Assembly (NCBI RefSeq): GCF_030316845.1
Contig: NZ_JASZYS010000021.1
Location: forward strand, 54,936 to 118,935
From: Variovorax davisae
GTDB lineage: Bacteria; Pseudomonadota; Gammaproteobacteria; Burkholderiales; Burkholderiaceae_C
Length of the DNA: 64,000 bases
Direction: 5' to 3'
A program made the position numbers and the translations under genes. This document shows positions 16,988 to 26,498 of the stretch, one piece after another. Below the pieces are notes generated by a model that worked only from the letters and a program-made list of their open reading frames with translations, searched no databases and was not told the DNA's origin. Each line of letters starts with the position of its first letter. The first letter of the stretch is position 1.

Positions 16988-18022
16988 TCAGGCGGCTTGG
17001 CCGCCGACGTTGGAGCCTTGGCGCCCGAGGCTGGCTGCGGCACCGGGAAGCAGGAGGATCTTGCCGACGCTCTCGCCCGATTCCATGCGCCGATGGGCAC
17101 GAGCGGCATCCGCGAGGGGGAACGTGCTGTCGATGACGGGCCGAATCGCGCCGGTCGCCAGCGCATCGAGCCAACGCTTCGCGAAGCGCTGCGTCATTGC
17201 CTGCTTTACTTCCGGAGGTCGCGACTTCATCACCGTGCCGAAGATCTGCAGGTGGCGGTACAGCACTGCGTCCAACGGGAACGAGGCACCTTCGATTCCT
17301 CCGAGCAGGCCGACGATCACCATGCGCCCGCCCACGGCCAGCGAGCGTACATTGCGCTCCAGGTAAGGGGCGCCGACGAAGTCGATGACGACGTCGACGC
17401 CCTTGCCGTCGGTCCTCTGGTCGACGACCGCCTGGAAGTCCTCGGTGCGGTAGTCGATGACTTCATCGGCCCCGAAGCCCCGGACGGCATCGCGCTTGTC
17501 GCCGCCCACGGTGGCGAACACACGCGCGCCGGCAGCGTGCGCGAGTTGGACTGCGGCCGAGCCGACCCCGCCCGCCGCCGCATGAATCAGCACCGACTCG
17601 CCAGCCTGCAGGCGGGCCAGATGAAACAGCGCTTCATGCGCGGTGACGAACACCTCGGCGACCGCGCCGGCGTCGACCAGATCGAGGCCTTCCGGGACGC
17701 GCATGGCCATGCGGTGATCGATGCGCGAGAACTCGGCGTAGGCGCCGCCGCCCACGATGCCCATGACATGGTCTCCAATGGAATAGCCCAGTACTTCGGA
17801 TCCCTTCTCAACCACGGTTCCGGCGATTTCCAGGCCCATGATGTCCGAATCGCCGAAGTTGGCGCGCCCGTAGGCTCCCTTGCGATGCGACATGTCGGCA
17901 CGATTGACCCCGATCGAGGCATTCGCCACCAGAAGGTCGTGGGGCCGGACCTCCGGACGCGCAACCTCACGGATCACGAGCACTTCCGGCCCGCCGAAGT
18001 CGTCAAAAACGATAGCTTGCAT
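16988..18022 (-). CDS. Zinc-free MDR quinone oxidoreductase
   Basis: A 344-residue medium-chain dehydrogenase/reductase of the NADPH:quinone oxidoreductase group. It has IGVNRADMSHRKGAYG near residue 37 and the nucleotide-binding motif HAAAGGVGSAAVQLAHAAGARV around 147-168. The zinc-binding cysteines of alcohol dehydrogenases are missing. It begins 10 bp after the Bug receptor gene and is the third gene of an ALDH-receptor-oxidoreductase operon. Confidence 0.88.
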   Translation of the reverse strand: MQAIVFDDFGGPEVLVIREVARPEVRPHDLLVANASIGVNRADMSHRKGAYGRANFGDSDIMGLEIAGTVVEKGSEVLGYSIGDHVMGIVGGGAYAEFSRIDHRMAMRVPEGLDLVDAGAVAEVFVTAHEALFHLARLQAGESVLIHAAAGGVGSAAVQLAHAAGARVFATVGGDKRDAVRGFGADEVIDYRTEDFQAVVDQRTDGKGVDVVIDFVGAPYLERNVRSLAVGGRMVIVGLLGGIEGASFPLDAVLYRHLQIFGTVMKSRPPEVKQAMTQRFAKRWLDALATGAIRPVIDSTFPLADAARAHRRMESGESVGKILLLPGAAASLGRQGSNVGGQAA

Positions 18023-18032
18023 TTTTTCTCTT

Positions 18033-19022
18033 TCAGTCCAGAACGATGTTCAGGCCTTTGACAGCCTCGGCCCAGGTCTTGTCCTGCTGCACAAGAAACT
18101 GCCGGAATTGTGGGGCGCTTCCCGTGTCGGGCTGCATGCCGAGTTGCTCGAGCCGTTGGCGCAGCGCGGGGTCAGCGAAGGCCTGCGCGGCCGCCTTGTT
18201 GAGCTTTTCCACGTTCGCAGGAGAAAGGCCTCGCGGCCCGAAGAAACCAAACCAGCCCTGCACGCCAAAGCCCGGATAGCCTGATTCGGCCACGGTAGGC
18301 ACCTCGGGCAGCACCGACACACGGCTCGGGCCGGTGATCGCCAATACCTTGATGCGCTTGTTCGCATGGTGGGTCATGGTGGTGGCCAGTGAAGTTTCGA
18401 AAGACAGGTGGATATGGTTGGCGAGCAGGTCCTGCATGGCGGGTGCGGCACCCTTGTAAGGGACGTGAACCATGTCGACCTTGGTCGCCTTGGCCAGGAT
18501 CTCGGCCGTCAGGTGTGGGATCGAACCCGGGCCCACGCTCGCATAGGTGACCTTGCCCGGGTTGGACCTCGCGTACTTGACGAACTCTGGAAAGGTATCG
18601 AACGGTGCGCCCGGTCCGGCGATGAGGGCGCCCGGGGTGTTGACCAGGTTGGTGATCGGTGTGAAGTCGCACGCGGGGTCGAACGGCAGTTTGCGGCTCA
18701 AGTGGGGGCCGATCGACAGGGCGCTGACCGTCAACACGCCCAGGGTGTAGCCATCCGGAGCCGCCCGTGCGACCGCCTGCGTGCCGATGTTGCCCCCAGC
18801 CCCTGCGCGGTTGTCCACCACGACCGGCTGCCCGAGGGCCGTGGCCATGCGATGCGCAAGTTCGCGCGCCACCACATCGGTCACGCCTCCTGCCGGAAAC
18901 GGGACGACCAACGTGATCGGGCGGCTGGGGTAGCTGTCCTGCGCGAAGGCGTGGCCGCAGAGCGTCCCGACTGCAATGAGCAGCGCAGCCCCAATCCGGG
19001 CGCCTCGTTTCGCGAGCTTCAT
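18033..19022 (-). CDS. Bug-type (TctC) periplasmic solute receptor
   Basis: A 329-residue tripartite tricarboxylate transporter receptor: signal peptide MKLAKRGARIGAALLIAVGTL...AFAQ, then YPSRPITLVVPFPAGGVTDVVAR and VVDNRAGAGGNIG, the two loops that bind carboxylates in Bug proteins. No membrane TctAB genes are nearby, as is usual for orphan Bug receptors of Burkholderiales. GGAG 8 bp before the ATG. It lies between an aldehyde dehydrogenase and a quinone oxidoreductase, so its ligand may be the acid or its precursor in that pathway. Confidence 0.92.
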   Translation of the reverse strand: MKLAKRGARIGAALLIAVGTLCGHAFAQDSYPSRPITLVVPFPAGGVTDVVARELAHRMATALGQPVVVDNRAGAGGNIGTQAVARAAPDGYTLGVLTVSALSIGPHLSRKLPFDPACDFTPITNLVNTPGALIAGPGAPFDTFPEFVKYARSNPGKVTYASVGPGSIPHLTAEILAKATKVDMVHVPYKGAAPAMQDLLANHIHLSFETSLATTMTHHANKRIKVLAITGPSRVSVLPEVPTVAESGYPGFGVQGWFGFFGPRGLSPANVEKLNKAAAQAFADPALRQRLEQLGMQPDTGSAPQFRQFLVQQDKTWAEAVKGLNIVLD

Positions 19023-19058
19023 GGTCGTGTCTCCAATTCTTGTTCTGCCGTCATGAAA

Positions 19059-20495
19059 TCAGACCTGGCTGATGAACTTCGTGTTGAGGTAGCTCTGGAT
19101 GCCTTCGGCGCCGCCTTCCGATCCGTGACCACTGTCCTTGATGCCGCCGAACGGCAGCTCGCAGACGATCATCTGCGCGTGGTTGATGCCGATCATTCCG
19201 GCCTCCAGTTCATTGCCTGCACGCAGCGCGGTGCGTGCCGACTCGGTGAAGGCATAGGCCGCCAGCCCGTATGGCAGGCGATTCGCTTCCGCGAGGGCTT
19301 CATCGATGGTGTCGAACGGGCACACCACGGCCAGCGGACCGAAGGGCTCTTCGTGCATCACCTTCGCATGCGCCGGCACCTCCGTGAGGATGGTCGGCTG
19401 CCAGAACAGCCCCGGACGATCGATGCGCTGGCCACCGGCGCGCACCGTGGCACCACACCAGCGGGCGTCAGCCACGAGCGCCGCGATGGCCTCGAGGCGT
19501 CTTTCATTCGACACCGGACCCACTTGCGTGCCGTGATCGAGGCCATCACCGATCTTCAAGGCTTTCGTCTCGGCGACGAACTTGGCGAGGAAGGCCTCGT
19601 ACACGGGGCGTTGCACCAGGATGCGCGTGGGCGACAGGCAGATCTGCCCCGTACCGCGGAACTTGTTCGCTGCCAGCAGCTTGGCCGCCACGTCCAGGTC
19701 CGCGTCGGCAAACACCAGCACCGGCGCATGCCCGCCGAGCTCCAGCGTGATGGGCTTGAGGGCCTGGCCGGCCTGGGCCGCAAGCAAACGCCCGACCGGT
19801 ACCGAACCGGTGAACGAGACCTTGCGGATCACGGGCGATTCGATGAGGTGGCGTGAAATCAGTTCGGGCACGCCGAACACCACGTTCAACACGCCCTTGG
19901 GAAGGCCGGCGTCGTCGAGTGCGCGTGCAATCGCCAAGGCGGTCGAAGGACATTCCTCCCCGGGCTTGATGACGACCGAGCAACCTGCCGCCAGCGCGGC
20001 CGCGATCTTGCGGCTTGGCGTGATGGCCGGAAAGTTCCAGGGTGCGAACGCCGCAACCGGCCCGATCGGCTCCTTGTGAACGCGCTGGACCACCTCCGGC
20101 CGTCTGGAAGGCACGGTGCGTCCATAGACACGGCGACCCTCTTCAGCGAACCACTCGAAGTAGTCCGCCGAGCTCGCCAATTCGTACTGTGCTTCGTGCA
20201 AGGCCTTGCCCTGCTCCAAGGTCAGTTGTCGGGCGATGGCGTCGGCGCGTTCGCGCAGCAGGGCCCCCGTCCGGCGCAGCACCTTGGCCCGGTCGTACGC
20301 AGGGGTGCGGCGCCAGAGCGCGAAGCCACGGTCCGCCGCCTGCAGGGCGCGGTCCAGATCGTCCTGCCGCGCATGGGGCACGTGGCCGATGACCTCGCCC
20401 GTGGCCGGGTTGAGCACCGCCGACTGGTCGCGGCCCGTGCCCTCGATCCACTCGCCGTCGATGAAGAGAAACAGATCGTCGTACTGCACAGACAC
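19059..20495 (-). CDS. NAD(P)-dependent aldehyde dehydrogenase, succinate-semialdehyde-like
   Basis: A 478-residue aldehyde dehydrogenase with the catalytic Cys286 in GTGQICLSPTR and general base Glu252 in LELGGHAP; the cofactor region FAPWNFPAITPSRKIAAALAAG is near residue 151. The GTG at 20495 is taken as start because AAAGGAG precedes it closely; an ATG eleven codons upstream would place the ribosome site inside the gene. It is the first gene of the operon and diverges from a LysR gene. Succinate semialdehyde is the closest family name, but the substrate is not proven. Confidence 0.9.
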   Translation of the reverse strand: MSVQYDDLFLFIDGEWIEGTGRDQSAVLNPATGEVIGHVPHARQDDLDRALQAADRGFALWRRTPAYDRAKVLRRTGALLRERADAIARQLTLEQGKALHEAQYELASSADYFEWFAEEGRRVYGRTVPSRRPEVVQRVHKEPIGPVAAFAPWNFPAITPSRKIAAALAAGCSVVIKPGEECPSTALAIARALDDAGLPKGVLNVVFGVPELISRHLIESPVIRKVSFTGSVPVGRLLAAQAGQALKPITLELGGHAPVLVFADADLDVAAKLLAANKFRGTGQICLSPTRILVQRPVYEAFLAKFVAETKALKIGDGLDHGTQVGPVSNERRLEAIAALVADARWCGATVRAGGQRIDRPGLFWQPTILTEVPAHAKVMHEEPFGPLAVVCPFDTIDEALAEANRLPYGLAAYAFTESARTALRAGNELEAGMIGINHAQMIVCELPFGGIKDSGHGSEGGAEGIQSYLNTKFISQV

Positions 20496-20607
20496 GGGGT
20501 CTCCTTTGCCTCGTATGCTTAAATTCATGATGTCAGGGGATCGTAGGTAGGCGGGTGCCAGTCAGCAATCCCCCGGCTCGCGAAACATCTTTGCAAGGAG
20601 CGCAAAT

Positions 20608-21579
20608 ATGAGCCAGGCTCGCACCATGGAAAACCTGGAGGTCTTCGTCGACACGGTGCGTGCCGGCTCCTTCTCCGCCGTCGCGCGGCGCAGGGGCGTG
20701 GCCGTGTCCTCGGTGGCGCGTCAGATCGATGCGCTTGAAGAGGAACTGAAGGCGTCGCTGTTCACGCGCTCCACCCGCGCCATGCGGCCCACCGACGCCG
20801 GCGAGTTGCTCTTCCGGCGCGCCGTCCAGATCCTCAGCGACCTTGCCGACGCGCGCAGCGAGGTCAGTTCGGTCGAGGCTGCGGTCGAAGGCGTGCTGCG
20901 CGTGAGTTGCCTGCCCACGTTCGGTAGGCGCTATGTGGTTCCGTGCCTCGCCAAGCTGTTCCAGGCCCATCCGGGCCTGAGCGTGGAGCTGGACCTGACG
21001 GAGCGGCTCGCCGACCCGACCACGGAACGACTCGACCTGGCCATCCGCTTCGGCAACCTGCCCGACAGCGCTCTCTTCAGCACCCCGCTCGCCGACCAGG
21101 CCTACGTCGTCTGCGCCGCGCCGGACTACCTGCGGCGCCACGGCCCCCTGCAAGGGCTCGATGCCTTGGACAGCCACCGGCTGATCGACAAGCGCCGAAG
21201 CCAGAGCCCGCTCGGCTGGCGGGAAGTTCTGGGCGAGGACCTGCTGCAGCACGGAAACTGTGCGTTCGAATCAGACGACTACGACGCCCAGAGGCAAGCG
21301 GCCGTCGACGGCATCGGCATTGCCCGGCTCCCGGATTGGGTGGTCGGGCACGACATCGGCCGCGGGGCGTTGGTGGAACTGCGACCGCAGGGCCTGCCGC
21401 CAGCCGAAGTGACCGGTATCCATCTGGTACGAGCGCTGCCACGTCCGAGTGCGCGCCTGAAGGCCTTCGCGACCGCATTGTCCGATTTCGTCGGCCGGCC
21501 GGCGAGTTGGCAGAAGGCGATGGACGATTCGCTCCCGTCAGGCCCGGCGCGCCCGCAGGGCCCGGGATGGGCGCGATAG
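20608..21579 (+). CDS. LysR-family regulator
   Basis: A 323-residue LysR regulator. The HTH is at the N-terminus (MENLEVFVDTVRAGSFSAVARRRGVAVSSVARQIDALEEELKASLFTRSTRAMRPTDAG), followed by a substrate domain with RLDLAIRFGNLPDSAL. AAGGAG stands 9 bp before the ATG. It is divergent from the aldehyde dehydrogenase operon with 112 bp between the starts, the classical arrangement for control of the neighbouring operon and of itself. Confidence 0.92.
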   Translation: MSQARTMENLEVFVDTVRAGSFSAVARRRGVAVSSVARQIDALEEELKASLFTRSTRAMRPTDAGELLFRRAVQILSDLADARSEVSSVEAAVEGVLRVSCLPTFGRRYVVPCLAKLFQAHPGLSVELDLTERLADPTTERLDLAIRFGNLPDSALFSTPLADQAYVVCAAPDYLRRHGPLQGLDALDSHRLIDKRRSQSPLGWREVLGEDLLQHGNCAFESDDYDAQRQAAVDGIGIARLPDWVVGHDIGRGALVELRPQGLPPAEVTGIHLVRALPRPSARLKAFATALSDFVGRPASWQKAMDDSLPSGPARPQGPGWAR

Positions 21580-21700
21580 TTTGCACGACTGGCGATGGAG
21601 GCATGGGTGCCTGGAGCTGGTTGCGTTCGAGGCCTCGATGCTCGCGACTGAAAGCTGCAGCCTTGTTCCGGGACGAACAGCCAGGCCGCGGGAAGCCACT

Positions 21701-23812
21701 TCAGCTGCGGCCGAGCGTTCGGGCCAGACTCTCGGCCAGCTCCTGCAGGCCGAGCGGCTTGCGCAGCAGGGCGACGACACCCGCGTCGCGCGCACGCTGC
21801 TCGAGCGCCGCCCCCACGTTGCCGCTGACCAGGATCACCGGCAGGTCGGGACGCACCGTGAGCAGTTCCAGCGTGAGCTCGCTGCCGGCCAGACCTGGAA
21901 GCATCTCGTCGGTGATGATCGCGTCGAAACGCTGCGGGTCGGCCAGGAAGGCCTCGAGTGCGCGCTCGCTCGAATCGAAGCCGACCGGCTCGTAGCCCAA
22001 CTCGGCCAGCAGTTCCTCGGCCAACTCGACCAACGGGCGCTCGTCGTCCACCACCATCACGACTTGGCCATTGCCGCGCGGCCAGGCCGGGTCGGGGCGC
22101 GCCGGCGCCGCCTCGGACTCGCAGCACACCGGCAGCCACACCGTCACGCGCGTGCCATGGGCGGGCCTGGGCGCGGGCTCGGTTGCGATGTCGATGGCCC
22201 CGCCCAGGTCGTTGACGATCCCATGCACCATCGACAGCCCCAGCCCCGTGCCCTCGCCCAGCCTCTTGGTGGTGAAGAAGGGGTCGAAGGCACGCTGCAG
22301 CACCTCGGCAGACATGCCCGCGCCGGTGTCGGAGACCACCAAGCGAACGTAGTCGCCGGGCGGCAGCTCGCCGTGCAGCGTCGGCTTGGGCGTCGTCGAG
22401 GTGACGCGATCGAGTTCGACCTCGACGGTGCCCGCGTCGCCCAGCGCCTGGGCGGCGTTGGTGCACAGGTTGATCACCACCTGGTGGAGCTGCGTGCCGT
22501 CGCCCAGCACGGCCGCGGAACCTGCAACCAACCGTGTGTCGATACGGATTGCATCGGGCAACGTGGGCCGCAGCATGGCCAGCGCCTCGTCCACCACCGC
22601 CTGGATGTTCACCGGCACTCGCTCGGCCACCCCGCTGCGGCTGAACTCGAGAATGCGGCGCACCAGCACGCGCGCGCGCGCGCCGGCCTGCATCACGCGG
22701 TCGATGTAGCGGCGCATGTCGCTGCCCGGCGCGGCGTGCTGCTGGGCCATTTCACCGAAACCGAGGATCGCGCCGAGGATGTTGTTGAAGTCGTGCGCGA
22801 TGCCGCCGGCCAGCGTTCCCAGCGACTCCAGCCGCTGGGCCTTCTGCAGGCGTGCCTGCAGCGCCGCCTTCTCGGCCTCTCCGGCTTCCAGGCGCCGCAG
22901 TTGGCGCAGCAAGCCGGTGATCGTGACCACCACCAGGGTGGCGAGCAGCAATGTTCGGATGATGGCGCTCTGCATCTCGTCGTACCAGGGCCGCAGCGCG
23001 TTGTCCTCGTCGCGTGTGATCGTCAGCGTGAGCGGCCGCTTGCCCACGCCCACGGCGGCAACCAGCTTGGCGCGGCCGTCGACCGGGCTCACGGAGCGGT
23101 CTATCAGTGGCGCGCCCTTGAAACTCGTCAGCTCCGGAAAGCGCTGTCCACTGGGAATGCCGGGGTCCTCCGGCTGGCGCACGACCAGCGTGCCGTCGTC
23201 GAGCGTGAGCAGCAGCGCGCTGCCTTCGCCCAATTCGATCGCCGAGTAGGCGGCCTGTAGTTCCTGCAAGGTGACGCTGGCGGTGACTACACCGTCGAAG
23301 CTGCCGTCGGGCTTGGCCAGCCGACGCGAAACCACCAAGGCAGGGCGCCTGTCAGTGCGCGTGACCACCGGCTCGTTGATGTAGAGGCCTCCCGCCGAAC
23401 CCTCGCGCTGGCTCAGGAAATACGGCCGGTCCGATACGTCGGCGAGCGGCTCGCCGGTGACGCGCGAGCGGTTCCTCTGCATGCCCTCGCGATCGACGAG
23501 CGTCAGTACGCTGACCTGGGACACCCCTGCGACGCGTGCCGCGAGCGCAGCCGAGAGCGCGTCTGGCGGCAACGCCTTGCCCGCGGTTTCCCACCATTCG
23601 CCCGTGTCGCGCAGCAGGAGATCCACTGCTTGCAGATTGCGCGTGCCCTGCTCGGCCAGGGCCTTTGCCAGGTTGCCCAGTTCGCGCTCGGTCGCGAACA
23701 TGATCTGCTGGTGCAGCCGCCAGCCGTCGTAGATCGCCGAGCCAGCGAAGGCCGCCACCAGCACGATGCCCGCCGCGATGATCCGGTGGCGCAGACGCTC
23801 GCTCGACGTCAT
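21701..23812 (-). CDS. Hybrid sensor histidine kinase (dCache-like sensor, HisKA, HATPase, receiver)
   Basis: A 703-residue membrane kinase: TM1 at about 10-28, a periplasmic PAS/dCache-like sensor of some 250 residues, TM2 at about 283-302, then HisKA with phospho-acceptor His340 in GGIAHDFNN, HATPase boxes (N448-N452 region INLCTNAAQAL, SDTGAGM, GTGLGLSMV) and a C-terminal receiver with Asp635 in IITDEMLPG. There is no DNA-binding partner. Its start overlaps the stop of a single-domain receiver gene (ATGA), so a two-protein phosphorelay is expected. The signal is unknown. Confidence 0.93.
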   Translation of the reverse strand: MTSSERLRHRIIAAGIVLVAAFAGSAIYDGWRLHQQIMFATERELGNLAKALAEQGTRNLQAVDLLLRDTGEWWETAGKALPPDALSAALAARVAGVSQVSVLTLVDREGMQRNRSRVTGEPLADVSDRPYFLSQREGSAGGLYINEPVVTRTDRRPALVVSRRLAKPDGSFDGVVTASVTLQELQAAYSAIELGEGSALLLTLDDGTLVVRQPEDPGIPSGQRFPELTSFKGAPLIDRSVSPVDGRAKLVAAVGVGKRPLTLTITRDEDNALRPWYDEMQSAIIRTLLLATLVVVTITGLLRQLRRLEAGEAEKAALQARLQKAQRLESLGTLAGGIAHDFNNILGAILGFGEMAQQHAAPGSDMRRYIDRVMQAGARARVLVRRILEFSRSGVAERVPVNIQAVVDEALAMLRPTLPDAIRIDTRLVAGSAAVLGDGTQLHQVVINLCTNAAQALGDAGTVEVELDRVTSTTPKPTLHGELPPGDYVRLVVSDTGAGMSAEVLQRAFDPFFTTKRLGEGTGLGLSMVHGIVNDLGGAIDIATEPAPRPAHGTRVTVWLPVCCESEAAPARPDPAWPRGNGQVVMVVDDERPLVELAEELLAELGYEPVGFDSSERALEAFLADPQRFDAIITDEMLPGLAGSELTLELLTVRPDLPVILVSGNVGAALEQRARDAGVVALLRKPLGLQELAESLARTLGRS

Positions 23813-24186
23813 TCGGCGAGCGTGGCCACCACGGCGTCAAGCAGTTCTTCGCGGGTACAGGGCTTGGCAAGGAGCCGGCTCACGCCCAGCGCGCGAGCCA
23901 CGTCGGAATCGCTGCCAAGGCTGCGCGGGACTTGCGTCGAAATGCCGATGATCGACGAATGCGGATATGCGTCGTGCACCGCGTGCACGGCGCGAGCGGT
24001 GTCGCCACCGCGCGATCGGGGGTGTGGCAAGTCGAGAACCACGAGATCGACGGTGGCATCGGCCGCGGCGTCGAACGGGCCGCCATGTCGCATCAGCGAT
24101 CGGACCTCGTGTCCCTCGCTGGCCAGCCATTCGGAAATCAGGACGCGCATCGCGCCATCTTCCTCGATAACAATGATCTTCGACAT
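23809..24186 (-). CDS. Stand-alone receiver-domain response regulator
   Basis: A 125-residue CheY-like receiver: acidic pocket Glu8/Glu9/Asp10, phospho-acceptor Asp52 (VVLDLPHPRS), a Ser in GISTQ and conserved Lys in AKPCTREEL. It carries no output domain, so it probably relays phosphate from or to the hybrid kinase encoded by the overlapping downstream gene. The ATG at 24186 is chosen because the upstream extension has no receiver-like sequence. The promoter must lie in the 250 bp gap before it (24187-24435), where no further gene is seen. Confidence 0.88.
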   Translation of the reverse strand: MSKIIVIEEDGAMRVLISEWLASEGHEVRSLMRHGGPFDAAADATVDLVVLDLPHPRSRGGDTARAVHAVHDAYPHSSIIGISTQVPRSLGSDSDVARALGVSRLLAKPCTREELLDAVVATLAE

Positions 24187-24435
24187 GAAATCCGTCCTTG
24201 CATCTGCGGGTGCCGTGGTGCAACCGCATGCACTCGATTGAAGCCGATGCGCATGCACGCGCGATTTCAGATCGGCGATGCTTGATTTCATTTGTAATCG
24301 GCCGGTAGGCCCCCGTAGGACCGATTGAACTACGCTTGGAACGACACGTCATCGCAAGCCGCCGCCCAGCACCGCGAACATCCCGCTGCACCTGCCTTCG
24401 CTGCCGGGCGCGCTGCGCGCATCAAGCCAGATGCT

Positions 24436-24879
24436 TCACTGCGCCGACCAACCCGGCGGGAGGAGCCGTACGGACGCGAGTGCCGGGGCACCTTTTGACG
24501 ACTGGCCGGCAATTCGCGCGACCAGCCGCCCGCCCGGAGGAAGCTGCTCGATGTGGTCCCGTCCGAGTCCGCCGAGCGGGACTTTGACCCGTCCGTCCCA
24601 AGGCGACTCGACCTGGCCAGCCCTTTTGCCGACGGCCAGATAGACGAAGCGCGCGTCGGGTGGCCCTTGAACCAATGCACCCAGCAGGCGTGGTCGCCCA
24701 TCCGGGAGACTTCCATCCACCGTCACCTCCAGCTCGAAGGTCACGGCCGACGACGAGGCGCGTGCAGGCGGCAGCAGCGTCGCCTTGCCGGCTGAGCCCT
24801 GTTGCAACGCGAGCGTGAGCCCGCGAACCGGTTCCTCCACCACGATACGAAGCGGCAGGTCGTAACGTTCAGCCCGCAT
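24436..24879 (-). CDS. DUF5990 family protein
   Basis: A 147-residue protein beginning MRAERYDLPLRIVVEEPVRGLTLALQQG, with the pattern LLGALVQGPPDARFVYLAVGKRAGQVESPWDGRVKVPL typical of DUF5990. GGAG lies 8 bp upstream of the ATG. Function is unknown. It is the last gene of the long Rieske-Liv operon, directly after a broken amidotransferase gene, in whose frame it happens to continue; it may have been brought close by the deletion that cut the amidotransferase. Confidence 0.75.
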   Translation of the reverse strand: MRAERYDLPLRIVVEEPVRGLTLALQQGSAGKATLLPPARASSSAVTFELEVTVDGSLPDGRPRLLGALVQGPPDARFVYLAVGKRAGQVESPWDGRVKVPLGGLGRDHIEQLPPGGRLVARIAGQSSKGAPALASVRLLPPGWSAQ

Positions 24880-24939
24880 GGTGCAACTCCTTCTTCCGCA
24901 GCCGGAACCGGCGCTTGCGCATTCTGCCTCGCCCTCGCG

Positions 24940-25017
24940 GCCCAGGGCCTCGAGGGTCGGCAGCACCGCGCCCGGCGCCCCGACCTCGGTGTGCTGGAAG
25001 ACCGCGACCGGCTTCAT
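24940..25017 (-). pseudogene. Glutamine amidotransferase, 5' remnant
   Basis: Fourteen bp after the livF stop a frame opens with MKPVAVFQHTEVGAPG and 10 more residues (ending TLEALG), which looks like the first strand and loop of class I glutamine amidotransferases (GMP synthase-like). After codon 26 the similarity stops and the sequence runs into the DUF5990 leader; the catalytic Cys-His-Glu part is missing. The start was in ideal operon distance, so this was probably once a working gene of the cluster. Confidence 0.6.
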
Positions 25018-25030
25018 CGGCGCCGACCCT

Positions 25031-25742
<712 letters not shown>

Positions 25743-25750
<8 letters not shown>

Positions 25751-26498
25751 GGGCCGCTCCATGGCCCAGGTAGACCTCGCGCACGCGCGGGTCGCGGCCG
25801 ATCTCCGCCGGGCTGCCCTCGGTGAGGATCCGGCCGGCGACCAGCACCGAGATCCGGCGCGAAAAACGGAAGACGAGGTTCATGTCGTGTTCGATGAACA
25901 GCACGCTGATGTCCTGCGGCAGTTCGGCGATGGCTTCGAAGAGTTCGCCGCTCTCGTCCTCGGGCACGCCGGCGGCGGGCTCGTCGAGCAGCAGGATGCG
26001 GGGCTTGGCGGCCATGGCGAGCGCGATCTCGAGCAGCCGCTGCTTGCCGTAGGCCAGCTCGGCCACCGGCACGTCGGCCAGCGCGTCGAGCTTGAGGCGG
26101 CCGAGCAGCGCATGCGCTTCGTCGAACGCGGCTTTGTGGCGGTTGAGCGGGCGCCACCAGACCGCCCCCAGGCCTTCGCGTTCGCTGATCGCCAGCACCA
26201 CCGACAGCAGCGGCGTGAGGCTCGGGAACAGCGTGTTGATCTGGAAGGTGCGCGCCAGCCCGAGGCGGGCGCGCTTGTCGGCGCTGAGCGCGGTGAGTTC
26301 GCGCTCGCCCATGTGGATCGTGCCGTGCGTGGGCTTGAAGACGCCCGTCAGCAGGTTGATCAGGGTGGTCTTGCCGGCGCCGTTCGGCCCGATCAGGGCC
26401 TGGCGGGCGCCCGGTTCGAGCGTGAGGTTGACGTCGTCGACCGCGCGGAAGGCACCGAACGAGATGCCGAGGCCGCGGGTGCGCAGTACCGCGCTCAT
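25743..26498 (-). CDS. livG: ABC transporter ATPase, LivG-type
   Basis: A 251-residue ATPase with the LivG features GLGISFGAFRAVDDVNLTLEPG, Walker A GPNGAGKTTLINLLTG, RTFQINTLFPSLTP and Walker B ILLLDEPAAGVPEDE. The usual LSGG signature is degenerate (ELAYGKQRLLEIA), as commonly seen in LivG proteins. Starts at 26498, overlapping the livM stop by 4 bp (ATGA). Confidence 0.93.

Noticed and set aside
20529..20607. LysR-type T-N11-A boxes between lysR and the aldehyde dehydrogenase gene
   Set aside because: Several weak matches exist and none stands out, so no operator is claimed.
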